The notes under the pieces were generated by a model. That model was not told where the DNA came from, did not search any database, and saw only the letters and a list, made by a program, of their open reading frames with translations. A stretch of DNA of 14,267 nucleotides from Ruminococcaceae bacterium UBA3710 (GTDB lineage: Bacteria; Bacillota; Clostridia; Oscillospirales; Acutalibacteraceae), in assembly GCA_002371985.1 (NCBI GenBank), contig DFHZ01000079.1, forward strand, positions 1 to 14,267. Direction: 5' to 3'. Shown here in pieces: positions 1-8,315 of this stretch; within the stretch, counting starts at the first letter, position 1; each line of letters begins with the position of its first letter. The translations under genes and the position numbers were made by a program.

Positions 1-626
1 GTTTCGTCAGGTGTTACACCCGCCTTTTCCATTGCAAGTTGAATCATAAGCGGTGAAGGCTTACCTATCACAAAAGGACGCTTTCCGGTAGCATTATAAA
101 TCATATCACAGACACTGCCACAATCGGGTACACTGCCGTATTCCGTCGGGCAGACATAATCAGGATTGGTAGCAATATACGGCACATCTTTTGTACAAAG
201 AATATAACTGACATCGTCGAGTTTTTGAAAAGTGAGTTCGGTATCAAAACCCATAACCACACACTCGGCGGCGTCTCGGTCGGTTGTGAGCAAAAAGCCG
301 TTATCCACAAGTTCTTTTTTTAAAGATTCTGTACCGCAGACATACAGTTTTTTATCTGCATATCCGTTTTTTAAATAGTGAGCCGTGGCTTGAGAAGAAG
401 TCAAAAAATCATTGTATTCAGCCTTGATTCCGAGTTTTGAGAGTTTTTCAATATACGAATTAACACTCTTAGAAGAATTGTTTGTTATGAACAGATATTC
501 CCTTCCGCTTTCACGAATAGCCTTTAATAACTCTTTTGTGAAATCAAAAAGACGATTACCGATATACAAAGTTCCATCCATATCAAACAAAAAAAGTTTG
601 ATACTGCTTAGTTTGCTTTTTTCCAT
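1..626 (-). CDS. NagD-type HAD-superfamily phosphatase (C-terminus cut by window edge)
   Basis: A haloacid-dehalogenase-fold phosphatase of the NagD/4-nitrophenylphosphatase (HAD-IIA) group, expected to be cytosolic and to hydrolyse small phosphate monoesters such as sugar or nucleotide phosphates. Motif I is FDMDGT, with nucleophile D15 and acid/base D17. Motif II is ITNNSS, with T48. A cap region follows, containing the family-typical ATNPDYVCP. The motif III lysine is in GKPSP (K189). About 208 codons are visible; the family usually runs to 260-275 residues, so motif IV and the end of the Rossmann core lie outside the window. The ATG at 626 is preceded by AAGGTGA about seven bases away, and this site overlaps the TAA of the upstream phosphoesterase gene, leaving an 11-base gap. 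That suggests translational coupling. Family is secure; the substrate is unknown. Its place at the end of a glycan operon suggests a sugar phosphate, which is inference. Confidence 0.9.
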   Translation of the reverse strand, partial: MEKSKLSSIKLFLFDMDGTLYIGNRLFDFTKELLKAIRESGREYLFITNNSSKSVNSYIEKLSKLGIKAEYNDFLTSSQATAHYLKNGYADKKLYVCGTESLKKELVDNGFLLTTDRDAAECVVMGFDTELTFQKLDDVSYILCTKDVPYIATNPDYVCPTEYGSVPDCGSVCDMIYNATGKRPFVIGKPSPLMIQLAMEKAGVTPDE

Positions 627-637
627 TTGATCTCACC

Positions 638-1747
638 TTAATCAATATTTTTAGCGGAAAGTATTTCTTTATCGTCATTAAAGACGATTTCTGTTTTTTC
701 ACCTTGCAACAATAGACCCATACCGGCAAAATAAGGCTCACTGCCAAGAATCACCTTAGAGCCTATCACAACCGTAAAAGAATGTTCAAATCTGTTGTTT
801 TGAGAGTCTGAAGAATGTATGCCAAAATCGTGCATATGAGCGCACAACATTAAATCAGGCTTTATCTCATTTTCTAACACTCTTGTCCACTCGCCGTAAA
901 TCTCATTTTCTATATTAAACGGTTCCGGAGAGATTTGAGTGAATGGAAAATGTGCAATCACCAATCGGTGGCTAATTCCCGGTGCCATATAATGTTCATC
1001 GGGATGCTTTATAAGACTTTTTAAATACTCGGTTTCTCTTTTTCGGAACGGAGAGCAGGATACAGTATGCGCATATTCACAGTTATCATCCGCTTTATCC
1101 TCACCGCAATCCAAAACCAAAGCCCAGATATTACCAAGCCTCACCGTAAAATAAGTGTTACCGTTTTCATTAGGCGTATAATCTGTCAGTTTTTCCGCAA
1201 AGGACCCCCTTAAATCGTGATTACCTCTTGCAAAAATTATCGGAATTTCTCCTCCGGTTATTCTATCGGCAATTTTATAAATCGTATCAAAATTTTCAAT
1301 CGTTCCGCTATGATCCGGAATATCTCCATTTAAAACCAAAAAATCTATTTTTCCGTATTCTTCTTCAAATCGTTTTGCCGCTGCCACCGGTCCATCTACA
1401 TGATTGTGTGCATCACCTATTTGATATGCCAATATCTTCTTTTTATTTGTAGAAACGGGATGAAATTTAAAACTTTCCTGATAAGGTTCTTCAGATTCGG
1501 TAAAATATGCTTTTCTTTTAATTATTTTTCGGCAATATACTGTATATTCGCCCACATTATCCAATTCCTCCATAGGAACGCAGACTTTGTGAACTAAACA
1601 ACCGGAGCGTAAAACTCCGTTGATTTCATCATAATAACAGGTATTCCCGCATTTTATCCATAGCAGAGATTCGCTTTCAACCGGAACCATAATTTGATAC
1701 ATATTACCCACAGCAAATACAGCAGGTTTTGTTTTTAAAATACTCAA
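638..1747 (-). CDS. Calcineurin-like metallophosphoesterase with N-terminal beta domain
   Basis: A two-metal phosphoesterase of the calcineurin superfamily, about 369 residues, with no signal peptide and so probably cytosolic. The metal-binding signature is complete in order: GDAH (D112, H114), NGDIPD (D142), ARGNHD (N176, H177), IAHFPF (H266) and CAHMH (H304, H306). Residues 1 to about 100 precede the catalytic fold and look like a small all-beta domain, as in phosphatases with an Ig/FN3-like N-terminal extension. The start is uncertain. The frame is open to a TTG at 1792, which would overlap the upstream GH2 gene by 11 bases but has only a poor adjacent AGAGA. I prefer the TTG at 1747, which has GAGG seven bases upstream and leaves a 34-base gap. 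It lies between GH2 and a HAD phosphatase, so it is likely cotranscribed with glycan enzymes. Family is secure; the substrate (phosphoglycan, sugar phosphate, nucleotide) is unknown. Confidence 0.9.
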   Translation of the reverse strand: MSILKTKPAVFAVGNMYQIMVPVESESLLWIKCGNTCYYDEINGVLRSGCLVHKVCVPMEELDNVGEYTVYCRKIIKRKAYFTESEEPYQESFKFHPVSTNKKKILAYQIGDAHNHVDGPVAAAKRFEEEYGKIDFLVLNGDIPDHSGTIENFDTIYKIADRITGGEIPIIFARGNHDLRGSFAEKLTDYTPNENGNTYFTVRLGNIWALVLDCGEDKADDNCEYAHTVSCSPFRKRETEYLKSLIKHPDEHYMAPGISHRLVIAHFPFTQISPEPFNIENEIYGEWTRVLENEIKPDLMLCAHMHDFGIHSSDSQNNRFEHSFTVVIGSKVILGSEPYFAGMGLLLQGEKTEIVFNDDKEILSAKNID

Positions 1748-1781
1748 TACTTTTCCTCGTTTCTCAAAATATACTTTTGCT

Positions 1782-4100
1782 TTATAAATCAATCTCTATA
1801 ATATCACTTTTACAGTTATCGCTGACAGCTAAAAGTTTCAGTCTCTTTTGACCTTTTTCGGGCTTTACGGCAATGCGAATTTTCCCCATATACATTTTTC
1901 GCTCGCTATTTGCTACATTTTTATGGTCGCAGTTATCAGAGCCCGTGCCTACTATTACCGCAGGGGAGTTGACAGAAAACCTTACAAACTCCGAAGCATC
2001 CGGCACCATGTTACCGTTTGCATCAACACATTCGCAGGTGAATAGTGCTATATCTTTGCCGTTGGCAGTAAAATCATTATCCCGGGTCAGTTTTAATGCT
2101 ACAGATTTTCCTGTAGTTACTCGCTTATCGGTTGCAACAAGCATTCCGTTTATATAACCCTTAACCTCAAGTGTACCTGTTTCGTATGGCACATTCCACT
2201 CACCGTGGCCGTATTTTTCAATCTGCTTTTTACTTAGACTTTGACCGTTTAAAATCAACTCTAATTCCTCACAGTTGGTATAAACCGTTACAAGTATGTC
2301 CTTGCCCTCAAGTCCCTCAAAATTCCAATGAGGGACGATATGCACCATAGGGTCATCTGTCCAATGAGATTTATTTTGATAAAAAGCACCTTTTTTCTGC
2401 AAAAACAAATCAAGTGCCCCCGATTTTGAGCAAATGGTAGGCCACAGTGCCTCTCCTCTATGCTCTACCGCTATCCATTGATAACATCCTATAACATAAG
2501 GTCTTTCCATCAAGAATTTCCAAGTTTTTTCTCTGCCTAAAAACCAATTATTAGTATCGGCATCCTTATCCCTTAGTCTTCCGTTAAAACCGGAGTCATA
2601 ATTCCAATCCCTCGTAGTACCCGTAGCACAACATTCAGAGGCGAAAAGAACCTTATCGGGAGATAATTTATGAACGGTATCGTAAATATTAAGGTTATAG
2701 TTTATTCCTACTATATCGCATTCGTCATATATGGTGGATTTTTCAGGACTTTTATCCTCGGCTGCTGTAATCAAACGGGTATTATCCAATTTTCTTATAA
2801 ATGAGGCTACCGCTTTATGTATTCTATAGCCGACATCGGTTGTATGATATGGCTCCTCATTACCTGTTGACCACATTATTACACTTGGACGGTTTCTATC
2901 TCGTTTTATAAGTGATTCGAGTTGTTCAAAACTTTCCTCGGTGCTTTCAAACCAACGGGTCTCATCCATTACCAAAAGACCTAACTCATCACAAGCATCA
3001 AGGTAAGCACTTGTTTGCTGGTAATGGCTTGTTCTATAACCGTTAGCACCCATTTCTTTTATTAACTTCATTTTATACTTAGCAATATTTTCAGGTACCG
3101 CAAGACCCGTAAGTCCAAAATCCTGATGAGCACAAACACCCTTAATGAAAGTTTTCTTTCCATTAAGTAATAAGCCTTTATCTACAGATACTTCAATCGT
3201 TCTGAAGCCTATCCGGGTTATATTTTCATCAATTTCTTCGCCGTCCTGCTTTAAAACGGTTTTTATTGTATAAAGATTTGGATTATCAACATCCCAAAGA
3301 AACGGATTTTTTACTATAGCACTATATTCTATAATTCCTTTTTCCCGAAACTCAATTTTACCGTTTCCGCTGCCTTCAGCGACACAAATGCCGTCAGCAC
3401 CAATAACCCGACTTTCTGCTGTAACAGTACAGTCAGAATAATCGGCATTTACCACAGTAGTCTTGAAATTTATCTGCCAATCGGTATCGTTTATTCTCTC
3501 ATAAGGCGCATACACGCCCCAAAGGTCAATAGCAATGGGCTCAGTTATGGTCAAGGTTACATCACGGTATATACCGCCACCTTGATACCACCATCCCTCC
3601 CATTCCTCTGTATTGACATAGACGGCAATAATATTTTCCTTATCATAGTAAACATTATCACTTATATTGATTTCAAAGGTATTATAAGTGGAGAAATTGT
3701 GATACATAAGACAACCGTTTAAATAAACTGTAGATTTGCCTGTAACGCCGTCGAAGCGCAAAGTAATTCTTTTGTTTTCGCTGCCTTCAGGCAATGTGAA
3801 ATGATTTCTGTACCAAGCATTATCGTAATGAAGATAACCGAGTGCATTATTTTCGTCTTTTGACAAATCCTGTGTTACCACATAATCATGAGGTACAGTA
3901 ACCCTTTTCCAACGGTCGCTATGAAGTGATTTGGCCGGATAAAAAGGGTCAGGAGTATCAAGATAGTTATACGAAGCAGGACCTGAAAGTTTTCTTTCGG
4001 TCTTGCTTTGTGTATATATCGGTCCTTTTTCAACAGGTTTCGATATTTCTATATCACCTTTATGAAAAAGCCAATTTGAAAGTATTATTTCTTTACGCAT
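1782..4100 (-). CDS. Glycoside hydrolase family 2 enzyme, beta-galactosidase-like
   Basis: A retaining exo-beta-glycosidase of GH2, most like beta-galactosidases, 772 residues from the chosen start and without a signal peptide, so acting on imported oligosaccharides. Order: an N-terminal sugar-binding jelly roll (about 1-185, with VPHDY and WYQGGGIYRDV), an Ig-like domain (about 190-300), a TIM barrel (about 305-585), a DUF4982-like segment (about 587-665, with HWNFEG and LILNG) and a last Ig-like domain (about 668-772). The catalytic acid/base is E415 in STGNEEP, and the probable nucleophile is E489 in LFASECC. The frame is open to a TTG at 4133, but the ATG at 4100 has GGGTGA five bases upstream and begins with a typical N-terminus. 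It follows the GH3 gene by 52 bases. GH2 also contains beta-glucuronidases and beta-mannosidases. Beta-galactosidase is favoured by overall resemblance and by the neighbours, but linkage specificity cannot be read. Confidence 0.92.
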   Translation of the reverse strand: MRKEIILSNWLFHKGDIEISKPVEKGPIYTQSKTERKLSGPASYNYLDTPDPFYPAKSLHSDRWKRVTVPHDYVVTQDLSKDENNALGYLHYDNAWYRNHFTLPEGSENKRITLRFDGVTGKSTVYLNGCLMYHNFSTYNTFEINISDNVYYDKENIIAVYVNTEEWEGWWYQGGGIYRDVTLTITEPIAIDLWGVYAPYERINDTDWQINFKTTVVNADYSDCTVTAESRVIGADGICVAEGSGNGKIEFREKGIIEYSAIVKNPFLWDVDNPNLYTIKTVLKQDGEEIDENITRIGFRTIEVSVDKGLLLNGKKTFIKGVCAHQDFGLTGLAVPENIAKYKMKLIKEMGANGYRTSHYQQTSAYLDACDELGLLVMDETRWFESTEESFEQLESLIKRDRNRPSVIMWSTGNEEPYHTTDVGYRIHKAVASFIRKLDNTRLITAAEDKSPEKSTIYDECDIVGINYNLNIYDTVHKLSPDKVLFASECCATGTTRDWNYDSGFNGRLRDKDADTNNWFLGREKTWKFLMERPYVIGCYQWIAVEHRGEALWPTICSKSGALDLFLQKKGAFYQNKSHWTDDPMVHIVPHWNFEGLEGKDILVTVYTNCEELELILNGQSLSKKQIEKYGHGEWNVPYETGTLEVKGYINGMLVATDKRVTTGKSVALKLTRDNDFTANGKDIALFTCECVDANGNMVPDASEFVRFSVNSPAVIVGTGSDNCDHKNVANSERKMYMGKIRIAVKPEKGQKRLKLLAVSDNCKSDIIEIDL

Positions 4101-4105
4101 AATAA

Positions 4106-4111
4106 TCACCC
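4106..4111 (-). promoter_or_regulatory. Ribosome binding site deciding the GH2 start
   Basis: GGGTGA sits five bases before the ATG at 4100. The longer in-frame start, TTG at 4133, has no comparable site, so translation most likely begins at 4100. Confidence 0.7.
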
Positions 4112-4152
4112 ATAGCAATTGCAATAAATACAAATACAGAAAATACTATCAT

Positions 4153-6303
4153 TTATAAAAGATTAACATTTGTTTTATTCTTTGTCAAACAGTTTTCACC
4201 GACATAAATTTCAAATTCTCCGCTTTCAACTGTATATTCGCCTTTTTCATTATAAAAGCCCAAGTCATCATAAGAAAGTTCAAAATCTACTTTAACGGTA
4301 TCATTTCTGTTTATAAAAACCTTCTTATATGCTTTTAGTTCACGCAAAGGCCTCAGCAAAGAAGCAAATTTGTCTTTTATATAAAGTTGTACTGTTTCTT
4401 TTGCATCAAAATTTCCTGTATTAGATACATTTATTGAAACGATGATTTTTTCGCCTTGTTTCAAAGCGTTAAGCGAAAGGCTTTGTTTATCAATCGTTAA
4501 ATCACTATACTCAAAAGTGGTATAAGAAAGACCGTATCCAAAAGGATACAATGGTGTTGCCAGACTGTCAGTATAATTCATTTCGGGATTTTCACCGTAA
4601 TAACCATTTACAGGCTGACCGCTTGAAGTAGTATTATAATACAACGGAATATGTGTGGGTTTTCTCGGGAAAGTAACTGTTGTTTTTCCACTTGGCACAG
4701 TGTCGCCAAACAATATATCACAAGCAGCATGGGCTGTTTCACTGCCACAATGCCAAGCATAAAGTATGGCATCAAGTTTCCCTTCAACCTCCTCTAAAGC
4801 CAATGGTCTGCCACAGAAAAATACGCCAACTACCTTTTTCCCTAATGTATGCATTTTATTTATAAGTTCAATTTGGGATTTTGAAAGTGAAATATCCGAA
4901 ACGGAATTTCTTTCGCCGGTTGTTAAATGGCTTTCACCAAGAGCCAAAACAATCACATCCGCTTTAGAAGCAATATATACAGAATTATCAAACAAACCCG
5001 ACATTTCCTGACAAAAAACTTCACCGTATGTTAAGGCTTCGACTATTGCCTCGTAAAAACTCGTTGTTTCTTCTTCTAAGCCGTCTAATGTCCATGTACC
5101 AAGCAATGAACGGCGTTCCTTCATAAACGGACCTGCAAGTGCAATTTTAGAGTTCTTATTAAGAGGTAGAACACCATTATTTTTTAGCAACACCATAGAC
5201 TCTCCGGCGAGTTCTCTTGCATCATTTAAGTGCTCAAGTTTATTATACTCTTTTTTATCGCCGTATGGGTGTTCAAAAAGTCCCATAGCAAGTTTCACGC
5301 AAAGAATTCTTTCTACCGCAAGGTCAATTGTATCAACCGAAACCTTTCCCTCTTCCACAAGACTTTCAAGATTGTCAATATAACAATAGTCGCACATATC
5401 AAGGTCTACACCTGCGTTTAGTGCTATCTGCGCACATTCCTTTTTGGACTGTGCGAGTCCCATGTGCTGTAATTGGGCTACCGCACCCCAATCAGATACA
5501 ACAAAGCCCTCAAAACCTAACTGTTCCCTTAAAATATCAGTAAGATATTTTCTACTGCCTGTTACAGGTGTACCGCTGATGTCATTGAAAGATGACATCA
5601 CCGTTGCAATACCTTCGTTGACGGCTGCTCTAAAAGCAGGAACGAAATAATTATATAATGTAGCATCGCCGATTTCACTATGAAAATAGTCCTTACCGCC
5701 TTCAGCGGCGCCATAACCGATATAATGTTTCGCACACGCAACAATGCTATCAGGGTCAGATATATTATCACCCTGAAAGCCCCTTATACAAGCCCTTGCC
5801 ATAGAAGCACCCACATAAGGGTCTTCTCCCGGACCTTCAACTATTCTGCCCCAACGTGGGTCACGGCACAAATCAAGCATTGGTGAAAAAGTCCAGCGAA
5901 TACCGTCTGCTAATGCCTCAACTGCTATATTTCGATAACATTTTTCAAGCAATTTATCATTAAAAGCCGCAGCAGATGCTAAAGGTAACGGATAAACCGT
6001 CCTATGACCGTGGATAACATCTCTGCCAAAAATCATCGGAATACCAAGGCGACTTTTCTCTACGGCAATTTTTTGCAATTCGTTATATACATCAATATTA
6101 ACATGCCCTTGAGGATCGTTTCCGGCGGTTGCAGAAGAAGCTAAAATCAATGAACCTATATCACCGTTTTTTATTAGTTGTTTCAGTTTATCCATATCGT
6201 TACTATACGGTGTAATAGTAATTTGATTTAACTGACCTATTTTTTCTTTTAATGTCATTTTAGAAATAATTTGTCTTGCCTTGCTTCTATATTCCTTGTA
6301 CAT
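4153..6303 (-). CDS. Glycoside hydrolase family 3 beta-glycosidase (BglX-like)
   Basis: A retaining exo-beta-glycosidase of GH3, 716 residues with no signal peptide, expected to trim beta-linked glucose, xylose or related residues in the cytosol. The (beta/alpha)8 domain covers about 1-345 and shows GRDVIHG (D95), DPRWGR, GPGEDP, the AKHY pair K192/H193 and the nucleophile D271 in VVSDWG. The alpha/beta sandwich follows (about 365-555). By alignment from memory with E. coli BglX, the acid/base should be E464 in TTGERNS. A C-terminal FN3-like domain (about 595-716) is introduced by YPFGYGLSYTTFEYS, the usual GH3 signature. The length fits the three-domain BglX type. The ATG at 6303 is preceded by GGAGA with four bases between. 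The gene lies 38 bases after the GH43 gene and 52 bases before GH2. It is intact, and family and catalytic residues are clear. Substrate preference (glucoside, xyloside or galactoside) is not readable. Confidence 0.95.
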   Translation of the reverse strand: MYKEYRSKARQIISKMTLKEKIGQLNQITITPYSNDMDKLKQLIKNGDIGSLILASSATAGNDPQGHVNIDVYNELQKIAVEKSRLGIPMIFGRDVIHGHRTVYPLPLASAAAFNDKLLEKCYRNIAVEALADGIRWTFSPMLDLCRDPRWGRIVEGPGEDPYVGASMARACIRGFQGDNISDPDSIVACAKHYIGYGAAEGGKDYFHSEIGDATLYNYFVPAFRAAVNEGIATVMSSFNDISGTPVTGSRKYLTDILREQLGFEGFVVSDWGAVAQLQHMGLAQSKKECAQIALNAGVDLDMCDYCYIDNLESLVEEGKVSVDTIDLAVERILCVKLAMGLFEHPYGDKKEYNKLEHLNDARELAGESMVLLKNNGVLPLNKNSKIALAGPFMKERRSLLGTWTLDGLEEETTSFYEAIVEALTYGEVFCQEMSGLFDNSVYIASKADVIVLALGESHLTTGERNSVSDISLSKSQIELINKMHTLGKKVVGVFFCGRPLALEEVEGKLDAILYAWHCGSETAHAACDILFGDTVPSGKTTVTFPRKPTHIPLYYNTTSSGQPVNGYYGENPEMNYTDSLATPLYPFGYGLSYTTFEYSDLTIDKQSLSLNALKQGEKIIVSINVSNTGNFDAKETVQLYIKDKFASLLRPLRELKAYKKVFINRNDTVKVDFELSYDDLGFYNEKGEYTVESGEFEIYVGENCLTKNKTNVNLL

Positions 6304-6341
6304 AAAATCTCCGTAAAAATTATACTAATTATATCTGGCAC

Positions 6342-7322
6342 TTATTTTACTATCTCAAAACCGTTACTATCCAAATCAATAGTAAATTCATCACACTCTT
6401 TAAGAATCAATTTACCATTTTCATCAATTTCAATAAGTGAGAAATAATATGATGAATTTTCATAGGCAAAACATTTTCTATTGTGTCCGTCCCACTGATT
6501 ACCGCCCCATCGGTCGCCTATATAAATATGCTGTTCTTTTCCGTTTACAGAAAGGTTTAAAACAGAAGTCGGCTGACTGTGATAAGTTGTATCGTCGCCA
6601 AAATCTCTGAGTTTTGCCCACTTACTTAAAATGTTGTCTGAAAAAGAGTAGCCTCCCCTATTAGGACGCCAACCTGTACAGGCAGAAGTTAAAATATAAA
6701 TCTTTTCGTTATGTGTAAAAAGTGCGGGTGCCTCACGGCTTTCGCCCTCAAAGAGTAAATTAACCCTCTCGGCAACACCTAAATAATCGTCTGTTAATCG
6801 ATAAATATGAAGGTCTTTATTTTCATTTGAAGCAGAAATAAAATACATATTACCTTCATATTCAAAAACATTACAGTCCCTTGACATATATGAAAAAGGT
6901 CTGAAATACCCGTGGTATGTAAAGTTGCCGTCAGGCGTATCGCAAGATGCGATAGCAATTGCCGCCTCATTGTAATTCAAACCGTTTTCGTAATGAGCCC
7001 ACATTATGTACTTCCCTGTTTTCTTATTATAAATCACCTTGGGTCTTTCAATATTTATTTTTTTATCGCCAATTTTAAGCGCTAAATTTCCTTCAAAACC
7101 TAAATCTTTGACCTTAGAATCTGTTGTAAGTATACTTTTTCTGAATTCCCAATTATTCAAATCTTTAGAAGCATAACAATTTACATAAGCATTATCAATA
7201 CGATTTTCGCCGTACCAATAATATGTATCATTAAATTTCACGATATGTCCGCCATGAGCATGTATTATATTTCCATCGGTATCAAACCAGTTTTCACCGT
7301 TTTTAAATATTTTATTTGCCAT
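6342..7322 (-). CDS. Glycoside hydrolase family 43 protein, exo-beta-1,3-galactanase-like
   Basis: A five-bladed beta-propeller glycosidase of the GH43 clade that includes exo-beta-1,3-galactanases (GH43 subfamily 24 and relatives), 326 residues, single-domain and without a signal peptide. The clade signature is near the N-terminus: HAHGGHIVKF then YYWYGENR. The place where ordinary GH43 enzymes carry the catalytic-base Asp is occupied by HGG. Remaining active-site candidates are E92 (IERPKVIYN), D149 (SRDCNVF), the proposed acid E197 (REAPALF) and Q250 (HSQPTSVL). The order and spacing match, from memory, the fungal enzyme Pc1,3Gal43A, where a glutamine takes the base role. No galactan-binding CBM is attached, which suits an enzyme acting on imported oligosaccharides. 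The ATG at 7322 has AGGGGA about eight bases upstream. The gap to the esterase gene upstream is 24 bases. GH43 fold is secure; galactanase activity is a reasoned guess, and related subfamilies act on galactofuranosides or arabinosides. Confidence 0.88.
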   Translation of the reverse strand: MANKIFKNGENWFDTDGNIIHAHGGHIVKFNDTYYWYGENRIDNAYVNCYASKDLNNWEFRKSILTTDSKVKDLGFEGNLALKIGDKKINIERPKVIYNKKTGKYIMWAHYENGLNYNEAAIAIASCDTPDGNFTYHGYFRPFSYMSRDCNVFEYEGNMYFISASNENKDLHIYRLTDDYLGVAERVNLLFEGESREAPALFTHNEKIYILTSACTGWRPNRGGYSFSDNILSKWAKLRDFGDDTTYHSQPTSVLNLSVNGKEQHIYIGDRWGGNQWDGHNRKCFAYENSSYYFSLIEIDENGKLILKECDEFTIDLDSNGFEIVK

Positions 7323-7346
7323 AATTTTTCCCCTTAAGTCCGTACT

Positions 7347-8303
7347 TTAAAAAGTTTTATTCTTAATATACTCGGTAACCCGTTGGGCTATGACATCATA
7401 CCCGTTTTTAGTAGGGTGTACACCGTCACTTTGAAGTTCGATTCCCCAGTTATAGCAATCAAGTAAATAAATATTCTTAAACTTTTTGTTCATCAATCTG
7501 TATGCATTGTCTATAGCCTCTTTGCGAACAGGGTCATCTCTGTGAGTCTGCAAAATAAAAATCGGCTTATTTGAAAATCGCTTTATTATCTTGCTTATAA
7601 AATTGAAATATTTTTTCGCAAAAAACTCACAATTCCCCTCTGCCTTTTGCTCTTCACGGCTTATATAATCATTTGTTCCGAGGTATATAACAAATGCATC
7701 AGGAATACGGCAATTTTCAAATCTGTATTCCGGCGGACATATAACTTCCTGTGGATTATTCAGACTGAAATAAGTGGATTCCATACCGATACGCTCGGTA
7801 GCACCGTCAATTAGTTTATACCAACCCCATTTATTTACAAGCGCAATTCCGCAAAGTGAAACTATGGAATAATCTACACCAAGATTATTTGCAACAGTAG
7901 TCGAAAAACCCGGATACGCATCTGTTATAGAATCACCTATAAACTGAATGTATTTATTATTATCGGTTTTAAACAGTTTTTTATCAGCATCCAAATACAC
8001 TCCCCAAAACCTTAGTTTTGAGTGTCTTGTCATAATTATTTTAAGTGTATGTGTGGAATTTGCGGCTTTGATTACGAGAAGTTTATCCGTTTCAGTTTCC
8101 GGAACAATTTTCTCTCCATCAAGCAAAAATTCAATATATTCTGTCTGTATAGTTTTAACTTTAAGTTTTATCTCGCTGCCGCAAAAACCGAATTCGAGTT
8201 GAGCGGCAGTATGATACGAAATAATTTCATTGCCGTTATCAGACTGCCATACACCTGTATATTTAAATACTTTATCGGTAAAAGGAATAAATTTTTCCAC
8301 CAT
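7347..8303 (-). CDS. SGNH/GDSL esterase, CE2-like carbohydrate deacetylase
   Basis: An SGNH-hydrolase esterase of 318 residues, most like carbohydrate esterase family 2 acetyl esterases that remove O-acetyl groups from sugars. An N-terminal beta jelly roll (about 10-110) precedes the catalytic domain, the CE2 arrangement. The four SGNH blocks are present: FIGDSITD with nucleophile S125, the block II glycine G152 in SLCGIAL, YLGTND with N211, and DGVH with D293 and H296. Many CE2 enzymes lack the Asp of the triad; here a DxxH pair is present. There is no signal peptide, so it probably deacetylates imported glycan fragments. The frame is open to a GTG at 8330, but the ATG at 8303 has AAGGGG six bases upstream. 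That site overlaps the stop codon of the beta-helix gene, suggesting coupled translation. Acetyl specificity is inferred from the family. Confidence 0.88.
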   Translation of the reverse strand: MVEKFIPFTDKVFKYTGVWQSDNGNEIISYHTAAQLEFGFCGSEIKLKVKTIQTEYIEFLLDGEKIVPETETDKLLVIKAANSTHTLKIIMTRHSKLRFWGVYLDADKKLFKTDNNKYIQFIGDSITDAYPGFSTTVANNLGVDYSIVSLCGIALVNKWGWYKLIDGATERIGMESTYFSLNNPQEVICPPEYRFENCRIPDAFVIYLGTNDYISREEQKAEGNCEFFAKKYFNFISKIIKRFSNKPIFILQTHRDDPVRKEAIDNAYRLMNKKFKNIYLLDCYNWGIELQSDGVHPTKNGYDVIAQRVTEYIKNKTF

Positions 8304-8309
8304 TTTTCG

Positions 8310-8315
8310 CCCCTT
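8310..8315 (-). promoter_or_regulatory. Ribosome binding site deciding the esterase start
   Basis: AAGGGG lies six bases before the ATG at 8303 and shares bases with the TAA of the upstream beta-helix gene (8316-8314). It supports the ATG over the GTG at 8330 and suggests that ribosomes finishing the upstream gene restart here. Confidence 0.7.

Noticed and set aside
4101..4133. Longer GH2 start at TTG 4133
   Set aside because: It has no ribosome site and adds 11 residues (MYLLQLLWVII) that resemble nothing in the family; they are too short and lack the charge pattern for a secretion signal.
6304..6341. TATAAT-like boxes in the GH43-GH3 gap as an internal promoter
   Set aside because: Two TATAAT-like strings occur, but no -35 element at 16-18 bases was found. 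In sequence this AT-rich they are expected by chance.
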